A stretch of DNA of 64,000 bases from contig OY821787.1 in the NCBI GenBank assembly GCA_963682175.1, forward strand, positions 18,702,501-18,766,500, read 5' to 3'. Origin of the DNA: Triglochin maritima. Its lineage: Eukaryota > Streptophyta > Magnoliopsida > Alismatales > Juncaginaceae. A model generated the notes under the pieces. It saw only the letters and a list, made by a program, of their open reading frames with translations, was not told where the DNA came from and made no database searches. Made by a program: the position numbers and the translations under genes. This document shows, piece after piece, positions 56,833-64,000 of this stretch. Numbering within the stretch: position 1 is the first letter of the stretch; every line of letters begins with the position of its first letter.

Positions 56833-58334
56833 ATGGATGGTTACATGGGCGACCATCCATATCATTGTTGGGACCAGGACAATTCTTCCTGGTATTCTAG
56901 ACCCATGCAACCTGGGGTGGCTCAGACTAACCCTGTATGGTTGGGACAATCTTAATTGTGTGACTGACCAATCTTCATATTGGGGTAGTATGAGAGAGGG
57001 ATAGACTGCTAGACCATCATCTAGTTACGTCAGATCATACACTAGTAAGCAAACTGAGACATTACAACAAACATTGGACTCTTTCATGCGTGGGGTAGAC
57101 GACATTAGTGCATCGGTGGCTCCAATAGTCGTACCGCGTGACTGTTGTGGGTTGAGTGGTCATGTTATCGGGGAATGTCCTTATGTCCCCCCAGAGCCTG
57201 AGTATGAACATACATTTTCCCAAATTGCTCAATATTACCATTACGCATCCGCGTACAACCCGAGGGGGATGGATTCGTGGGGAGAAAATTCTTATTCAAA
57301 TTCTTATACAACATTTTAACCTCAGTATCCTCCTCCCGAATACCAAGACTTCTACCAAACACCCCACTTCAAATCATTGGACTCATTCTCAGCCCGTCAA
57401 CACCCAATCCCAAAAATTCCCAAGATCTGACTTGGACCTCATAGTTGACCGCATACCTGATTCCTTGAAACAAACTTTCCTTACGTTCATGGAAACCACT
57501 CAACAGTCCATACAAAATATGGCACTGCAAGTGAGTCAAATGACGCAGCAATTACGTGAACATGAGGAGAGTAACTTTTCTTGTCAACATGAGGATTCAA
57601 CTTTTGATATCGAACTGCCACCACGACATTCACAAATTCAAAGCACAATCTTTCAAAGTCAAACTCCTAGTCAGTCTGAGGGACGTGGGGTTTCAATTCA
57701 CGATCACTTGGTGGAGTATTCGATTCCAATTGAGACAAACGTGGACCAATTTCATTTCGAGTCGGCACAAGATTGTGCCTTATCTTTTTGTCCCATGGCC
57801 CTTGAGTCACATGATCTTCATGTTGTGCCTCTTAAGGACTCACCTCTGATGGAGCAAGAGCTCCCTAGTACCCTCAATTTCAAACAACTTGATGAGAGTT
57901 TGCCTCTAACTATTGTTCCTGATCATCTTGGAAATGATGGAACATCAAACAACAACATTGCTAATGAGGGTATTAGGAGTTCCTTGGAGGATACCTTGGG
58001 TAACAGACCCAGTTTTTGTTCGCTTGGTCAGTCGGAGATGCCTAACGAGGTTCTTGACCTCGTTCCGACCCACCAACCTGTTGGTTGGAGAGTTTGGATT
58101 GACGATCATTACTTCAACACCGTAACGGGAGAGACTCTTCTTCCGTTGCACCATATTTCCCAAACTCTTGAGAGGTTCAAGCTCTTTCAGTTTGATCCTT
58201 TGAATGAGACACCTTTGCGTCCAATTCATGAACCTCTCCTTTTATCTTTTGCACTTTGTGAGTGGCCCAAACATGAGTATTTTGTCCCCGCGTGGTGTCA
58301 TGTTCCCTTTCCAAGTGCATTGACCCACTTTTGA
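56833..58334 (+). pseudogene. Gag-derived CCHC ORF of element 3, frame-broken
   Basis: Begins MDGYMGDHPYHCWDQD like element 1. A 2-bp deletion near 56925 breaks the frame, which continues in 57074-57319. The knuckle reads DCCGLSGHVIGEC, with the first Cys replaced by Arg. A small deletion and stop near 57317 shift it again, and the rest is open in 57330-58334: PDSLKQTFLTFMETTQQSIQ, ALESHDL, PDHLGNDGTSNN, LVPTHQPVGWRVWIDDH. The tail is highly similar to element 1. Confidence 0.9.
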
Positions 58335-59929
58335 GGTTCCAATTTGATGTCATTTGACAAATGAAGATGGGAATATTTTTGTACATAGTTATATTTAAAA
58401 AAAGTACAATAAAAGACTCCTTCAGTGAGCATCGATTGTTGTGGGCTCCAACCATTGTGTATTTGGGCCTCATTTCTTTCACGTATTTGTATCCCTTCTT
58501 TAGCATCTCACAAGTTTTGAGGAAATTCGGGTTTGTGTCCATCAACATGACCATGAACTTCCCTTTGTACTTCACGTTGGTGAGATCTTTTCTTTTTAAT
58601 GCATAAATCCATGTAGTTTCATGCTCCGATTCATTGAGGACAATGCATGAAGTAGGTAGGGGGGTGTTTTACGTATGTACATAGTCAAGTCTTTTTCCTT
58701 TTATTTTATTTTCTGTTGTGTGCATTGTTAGAGTCATGTTGGTGTGTTGCATTTAATATCGATATATCTGCTTGCCATGATCCTTGGGTGACTTGTCTAC
58801 TTTTACTTGCCTAGTGCATTAAAAGTTTCACATTTCTTTCAAAATATTCATGTGTTTGCGAAAAAAAAAGTTTTGTGGGTTTTGCGTGTGCTAGCATGTG
58901 GAAAACCGTTGTGAGGCAAAGTAAAAAGAAAGCTCCTAAAATTGTCTTGAACTTGATGCATTAGGATATCTAGTACAGTGGCGCTTTAGGACTTATCAAG
59001 TCGTTAGGATGCACCCCGGTTTTCCCTCGGGGGGCGAGTAATCATAGCATTTTAGTACACAAACATTTAAAGAAGTCCACCCTGAACATAGTGACTCAAT
59101 AATTCGTGTATGTTAATAAAAGGAAGTTTGTTGTAGTCAAGCACCCTTTAATTCTTCTTGTGAAACACTAAGTGTAGGGGTTTTCGTTCATGTGTAGATA
59201 AGAAATAAGTGAGTATGTGTTCTCTCTTTTTGCACGGCTCCTATCACTTGGGAAATTAGGTCTGAGGGGACTTTGTGCATGGTGCTTTCGAGTCATCTGA
59301 CTTGGGATGCACCGACTGAACTCCCGCTACACGAGTGGTAGGGATTTCCCTATGTGGAGATTTGGGGGAAGGTGTACGTGATAGTGTAAGTCCTCATTGG
59401 CAATGATGCACGAAACCTTACCCTGGGAGAATGAAACCCCAACTAGAAAGAAAAAGAATCAAAAAAGTAAGAAAAGAAAGAAAAAGAAAAAAAGAGGTTA
59501 TGCAAATAAGAACTTTAATGGACTTTACACTTCGTATCACTTGAGGATGTTGAGGTTGTCCATGTCTTTCACTAAAGTCCTAATTTAACTTGCACGAATG
59601 GTTCATTCGGCTAGGTGTGTGGACTAATACATATATAGAGTCAGCCCATAGGATTACCGCGTCTAATGATCGATAAAATGAGTCCATCGAGTCAAGTTTC
59701 TAGATTGAATAATGCATCTATGTTTGGATTTTATGGGTGTATCCACTGAAAACCCTAGGAGACAACATTCCTCCTCCTTGGCGACAAGGAGGTTTAACGG
59801 CTTGTTGCACGTGCTAAGTACAACCGTGATTCCTACGAAAGTGAGTTAGGATTTCCAAGTTTTTCGTATGTTTTTTTCCTTTATTTCATTTTTTCCTTTC
59901 TTCGTTTTGCTTTAGACTAGCAAAATTTA
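58335..59929 (+). other. 3' non-coding internal region, element 3
   Basis: Colinear with 13483-15036 of element 1 in inverse orientation. An A-rich tract near 59445-59495 corresponds to the T-rich tract there. Confidence 0.82.
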
Positions 59930-59943
59930 GGTGTGGGAGTATT
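59930..59943 (+). promoter_or_regulatory. Polypurine tract, element 3
   Basis: GGTGTGGGAGTATT immediately before the 3' LTR. Confidence 0.88.
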
Positions 59944-61505
59944 TGATTGACATCATATCACGCATATATTTGTGTCTTATATCCATTATCTTAAACTAAA
60001 CAATGCTACGTAATGAGTTTTATGTTTGAGTTTTAGGAATAAAAAAGATTGAGGAAAAGAGGCATAAAAGGACCTAGAAGCAAGGAAAAAAGGACCGAGT
60101 TGCAATACTTGGGGACTGAGATGCAAGAGGTAAGGACCCAGATGTAAGCCCAAAGGACCAAGGAGCAAATCAAGAAACTCCACACTATCATGAGGAGTAT
60201 TTTGGCAATTAGATTCGGTCCTGAGCTCCAACAACCTACTCGGATCCATCAAACATGAAGAAATGAAGCCAGACAACAACACACCAAATCCTGGCCGGAT
60301 CTGAACAATATAGACCGCTGATTGGCGGTTGGTTTGGGTCCAGATCCGCTAAGACTTTGGCGGGTCGTGTATTAGGGTGTATTTAGTCTATTTTTGGTAT
60401 ATGTTTAGTCCCACACCGGGGGAATTGGGGTGTATTACCTATTTCTATGGCTATAAATCGAACTCCTCCTCCTTTTGTATTCACTCATTGCTTGGTGGCA
60501 TCCTCTCTACTTGGAGTAAAAGTCTTGAAGTAAAAACACAAGGTGCAGAAGAATGCCACTTGTAATGTGAGTCATGTAAATAAAATAATTTTCCTTAGTT
60601 TCTTTCAATGTTGCTTCTTTCTTAGTTTAATTTCCTTTCATATGCTTGCATGCTTCTTTAATTTTATGTCCTTTTAGCTTCATTAATATTTCTTGCTTGC
60701 TTAGGTTAATTTCATTTAAGTAAAATGTTTCATTTTAATGTATGTTGTAGTGTAATGATTAGTGAGTAGTTCCATCCCCATTTGGGGGGTGGAGAAATAT
60801 GTGATATGATTATGTGATGTAGTAGGTGTGTGTTATCTTAATCCCTTGAGCCTTATATGAATTCCATAACTATCTAATGAGATTTCATTCTTGTCTTTGA
60901 TATGTTAATGCTCTTGAATGAAGCATAGCTTATGCTTAGATTAGTGGACCTATTTTATGGGGAATTATAAGGTGTGGATATGGATGGAATTGATTAAGGA
61001 AACATGACTTGTAGTTGCATGTGCTCTTGTTGCCTTTACCTTGGTTAATGCCTTGTATGTTTTAATGATAATGTGCTATCTTATTTCATGTGGAGGCATA
61101 GTGGGGTTTGGTCTTTATACATGAGTTCATTTAGCTTCATTCCAATTATTGTCTTGTATGTTTTAATGATATTGGGTTATCTTAGTTAATGTGGAGGCAA
61201 AGTTGGATTTAGTTTTATGATTTTCATGCATAACATGTTGTGATGAGCATAATTTAACACACACACACATACACATATCTTTGTATTCACACTCTTTCTC
61301 TACCCCCTATGGGGTTTAGTTTTATTGTTTATCTTCCATTTCCTTTTTGCATTGTAGCGTACTTTGACCATAACTCTTTTCTCTCCTTTCTTTCCCACTC
61401 GCCTTCAAACAATCTAATGTCGACAAACCTCCCTATGGATCGACCCGTATTTGCCACCACTTCAACACGGCCGTGCACTTACGGTTAATTAAAGCATATC
61501 AATCA
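59944..61505 (+). mobile_element. Element 3 3' LTR
   Basis: Starts TGATTGACATC, ends GCATATCAATCA, followed by GAGGT. One palindrome of the pair is lost (single CCGCTGATTGGCGG near 60315). Confidence 0.94.
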
Positions 61506-61510
61506 GAGGT

Positions 61511-61877
61511 TCATGAAGGATCATGACCTCCTCAACTTTAGCTGGTGCCCCCTCCAAGTAAGGTTTGAGGCATTGTCCATTAACTTTGAACACGTCCCTA
61601 TTCCTTGGGTTTAGTATTTCAACCGTTCCACAGGGGAATACAGTTTGGACAATGAATGGACCCAACTAGTGACTACGGAGCTTACCCGTAAACAAATGAA
61701 GCTGGGAGTTGTAGAGCAACACCTTCTATTCGACTGTAAACACTTCTTTTCGCATCATCAAGCGATCATGAAACATTTTGGCTTGAGACCTATGAATTTT
61801 GGCATTTTCCTATGCATCCTTTCAAAACTCTTGAAACTACACAATGTCGAGCTTACGTCGAGCCCCTGCTTGATCAA
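61511..61877 (-). pseudogene. Integrase C-terminus of Athila-type pol, relic
   Basis: The reverse strand reads DQAGARRKLDIV, a stop, then AKIHRSQAKMFHDRLMMRKE, KVLLYNSQLHLFTGKLRSH, a stop, then LGPFIVQTVFPCGTVEI and VFKVNGQCLKPYLEG, ending near the element 3 junction. This is the C-terminal part of Ty3-gypsy integrase with the GPY/F-type module and the usual 'FKVNGHRLKPY' tail. Three stops show decay. It is the only pol sequence in the window. Confidence 0.92.
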
Positions 61878-63356
61878 GACTGATTAATTTCATATCATGC
61901 ATATATTCCATGTCATATATCCTCTATTTTGAGCCTAAGCAATGCTATTTAATGAGTTTTATTTTTAAGTTTCAGGAATAAACATGTTTAAGAAGAAGAA
62001 GACACAAAAAGTACTAAAACGCAAGAAAAATGATTGATATGTGAGACTTATGGACCTACTGCAAGAGTAAAGGACCAGGACATAGGCCAGAAGGACCAAA
62101 TAACAAATTGAGAAACTTCACACCATCATGAGGAGTATTTCGGTAATTAGATTTGGGCCCAGACTCAAACAACCGATCATGGTGCACCCCATGTGGAGAA
62201 TTGAAGAAATTAAGAAGGCATCCAAAACCGAGTCAAATCAGATCAACTATGACTGCCAATTGGCGGTCTAGTTGGGTCAACATCTGACCCGGCTTCTCGT
62301 GGTTGTGTATTATGTTGTTTATGTCCATTTTATGAATGTTTCAGTAGTCCCACACCGGGGGATTGTCTCTAGTTGCCTTTTTCATGTCTATCAATAGAAC
62401 TCATCTTCTTCCTTTGTAAAGATCACATTGCTTACTAGCCATTCTCTCTACTTGGACTGGGCCTTTGGAGCGAAACTCAAGTGGAGTGAATGCTACTTGT
62501 AATGTGAGTCATCAATAAAATAATTTTTCCTACTTTTGTTTAAATGTTTTCTCTTTTTGAATGCTTTCTTGTTTAGCCTAGCTTAGTATTGTTTTCTTAA
62601 TCTTAGTATAATTAGTTAGAATGTCTTTCTTAGTATAATTGTTAGCTTGATGAGTAGAGAGTAGATCCACCCCATTTGGGGTGGAGGTGATGTAGATTAT
62701 GTGATGTGTTGATGATGGGTTCTTCTTATTTGTGCCATTTTATATGCTTAATGTAGATATATTCATGTAACTTGCTAAAACTTGTGTTAGATGGGATAAT
62801 GGCCACAATAGGTACTTTTCTCATGCTAGATCTAGAGTTTATCTTGTAAGTTGTAAATGATCATCTTGTTATGGTAAATGGCTTGTTATGTATGGTTGCT
62901 TGATTAGTAGAGAATGCATGAATGTATTGAGTTGTATGGATGGTTAATTGATGTCTTAATGTCCACACTAGTTACTTAGTTCATGCTTGAGAACCCAAAG
63001 TGCAACTTAACTTCATGTCTAACTATATTAGTCATGTATTAATGTAAATGTAGTTGATGTTAATTAGACTCCACAATAGTTTCTAGTTGATTTCACCTAC
63101 TTTACACACTTGTGCCTTATGTAATCTAGAACAACTCACACACACACATACCTACACACCTCCACTTCATGGGGGTTTAGTTTAATTGTCGCGTCATTCC
63201 TTGTTTAGTGTAGTCAGTTTAATATAATCACCTCATTCTCCTCTCCTTTCCGATTCGAGTATGGTTGTCACAACAACACTCACAACTCCTTGAGATTCAA
63301 CCCGTATTTGCCATTTCATCACCAAAGCCTTGCACTTGCAGTTATTAAAACAATCA
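61878..63356 (+). mobile_element. Solo LTR, Athila-type, in the integrase gene
   Basis: TG start at 61881 (TGATTAATTTCATATC); end AAAACAATCA. Flanks ATCAA (61873-61877) and TTCAA (63357-63361) agree at four of five and would put three extra bases (GAC) at the left end. Excising it joins AIKNLNMGI to DQAGARRKLD in frame. No internal region adjoins. Confidence 0.85.
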
Positions 63357-63577
63357 TTCAATGCCCATATTCAAGTTCTTGATCGCCAAAATGGCACTAT
63401 GCTCGAGTTCGACGGGTAGGTGGCAAGCCTTACCATACACAACCCGATATGGGGACTTACCCAAATTGGTCTTATACGTGGTGTGGAATGCATCATTAAG
63501 CTTTGTAGACAAATTCTGCTGCAAAGAATTAGCCGTCTACTCAAGAATTTTCTCTAATTGATGGTTAGATATTTTGA
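63357..63577 (-). pseudogene. Integrase relic upstream part
   Basis: Reverse strand LSTKLNDAFHTTYKTNLGKS, PYRVVYGKACHLPVELEH, AIKNLNMGI. 'YGKACHLPVELEH.A.WAIK.LN' is a signature of the integrase C-terminal half in Athila/Tat-like pol. It continues at 61877. Cut off near 63577 by the next LTR. Confidence 0.93.
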
Positions 63578-63842
63578 CATGTCCACTATTTTACACACTT
63601 GTGCCTCATGTATCATGAACCACTCACACACACATACCTATGCACCTCCATTTCATTGGGGTTTTGTTTAATTATTGAGTCATCCCTTGTTTAGTGTAGT
63701 TAGTTTAGCATAATCACCTCATTCTCCTCTCCTTTCCCACTCGAGTATGGTAGTCACAACAATACTCACAACTCCTTGAGGTTCAACTCGTATTTACCAC
63801 ATCTACATGGATGCCATGCACTTGCACTTATCAAAATGAGCA
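63578..63842 (+). mobile_element. 5'-truncated LTR end of the next element
   Basis: About 265 bp of the LTR 3' end, matching 63095-63350 of the neighbouring solo LTR ('ttttacacacttgtgcc', 'cactcgagtatggtagtcacaac', 'cttgcacttatc'). It ends about GAGCA before the PBS. The upstream part of the LTR is missing. Confidence 0.75.
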
Positions 63843-63852
63843 ATAAAGTTTT

Positions 63853-63870
63853 TGGCACCGTTGTCGGGGA
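63853..63870 (+). promoter_or_regulatory. Primer-binding site of the element leaving the window
   Basis: TGGCACCGTTGTCGGGGA, two bases different from element 1's PBS. The leader follows to 64000 and resembles 56136-56230, so an Athila-type plus-strand element continues past the window end. Confidence 0.88.
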
Positions 63871-64000
63871 GTTGATCGAAGTCATTGTTGTTTCCAACAG
63901 TTTTGTGGGGTTTTCTTACATTTTTGTTTTAGTTTTGTGATTGGAACGGGAACTAACTGAACAAGAGTCTTAACTGAGAAATAGAAGTACACAGGGGATG

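Larger units (their letters stand above)
54540..61505 (+). mobile_element. Element 3: complete non-autonomous Athila-type element
   Basis: A 7.0-kb plus-strand relative of element 1. 5' LTR 54540-56111, PBS 56118-56135, leader, frame-broken ORF 56833-58334, 3' non-coding region, PPT 59930-59943, 3' LTR 59944-61505, duplication GAGGT. LTRs differ visibly, so it is older than element 1. It has the same single-ORF structure, which shows that the structure is a family trait. Inserted just after the pol stop of the autonomous relic. Confidence 0.94.

Noticed and set aside
58177..58575. 132-codon minus-strand ORF
   Set aside because: Antisense to the element 3 ORF tail and 3' region; no conserved residues beyond those forced by the other strand.
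54540..61505. env-like gene in element 3 or elsewhere
   Set aside because: No ORF with signal peptide and transmembrane segment is conserved between the copies downstream of the main ORF.

Overview
This is plant (angiosperm) nuclear DNA made almost wholly of transposable elements nested in one another. I see no host gene with an intact, convincing structure. The evidence for a plant is: LTR retrotransposons whose primer-binding site (TGGCGCCGTTGCCGGGGA and variants) is the type described for Athila/Tat Ty3-gypsy elements; a second class with the TGGTATCAGAGC site typical of Ty1-copia; CACTA transposase of the TNP2 family; a Ulp1-like transposon protein; and a plant hAT-type MITE. The species cannot be told from the sequence. 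Dense nesting and many solo LTRs suggest a large, repeat-rich genome.

Layout. (1) 1-11040: a decayed CACTA TNP2 transposase gene (+) in three pieces (1-904, 2460-2947, 7887-8975). A solo LTR (905-2459) and a rearranged LTR element (2948-7881, target duplication CTAGA) split it. The second insert carries a probable copia solo LTR, which itself carries a hAT MITE with an 8-bp duplication. A GACGTGG repeat array and a reverse-strand En/Spm second-ORF relic follow. (2) 11040-29074: one decayed copia element (-), split by two complete Athila-type elements. Element 1 (11957-19254) is a young non-autonomous element with an intact ORF; element 2 (19630-28495) has gag-protease but no reverse transcriptase. 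A third LTR (29075-30458) is nested in the copia LTR. (3) 31147-34656: an LTR-like scrap, a relic weakly like transposon-associated DUF1985 proteins, and G-rich and duplicated repeats. (4) 34657-38561: a solo LTR of Del/Tekay type holding an Athila-type solo LTR (35294-36859, duplication CACGT). (5) 38562-51350: a second repeat community. It has a putative plant transposon protein gene split by a solo LTR (40248-41749, duplication TTACC), a dispersed sequence family with AAGGACA/TGTCCTT arrays, a second copia copy (45895-48765) and a Ulp1-like relic (48766-49735). (6) 51590-64000: an autonomous Athila-type element (-) with integrase remnants, split by complete element 3 (54540-61505, duplication GAGGT) and a solo LTR (61878-63356). 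The window ends inside another plus-strand element.

At least eleven insertions of one LTR superfamily (about 1.4-1.7 kb, ends TGATTGA...TCAATCA) are present. Two linked facts stand out. Elements 1 and 3 share a single ORF that keeps a Gag-like start, a CCHC knuckle, a coiled coil and a C-terminal tail but has no capsid or protease domain; element 2 shows a gag-protease ORF with a homologous tail. And these LTRs carry a CCAAT-centred palindrome upstream of the TATA box whose two arms appear to change together between subfamilies.
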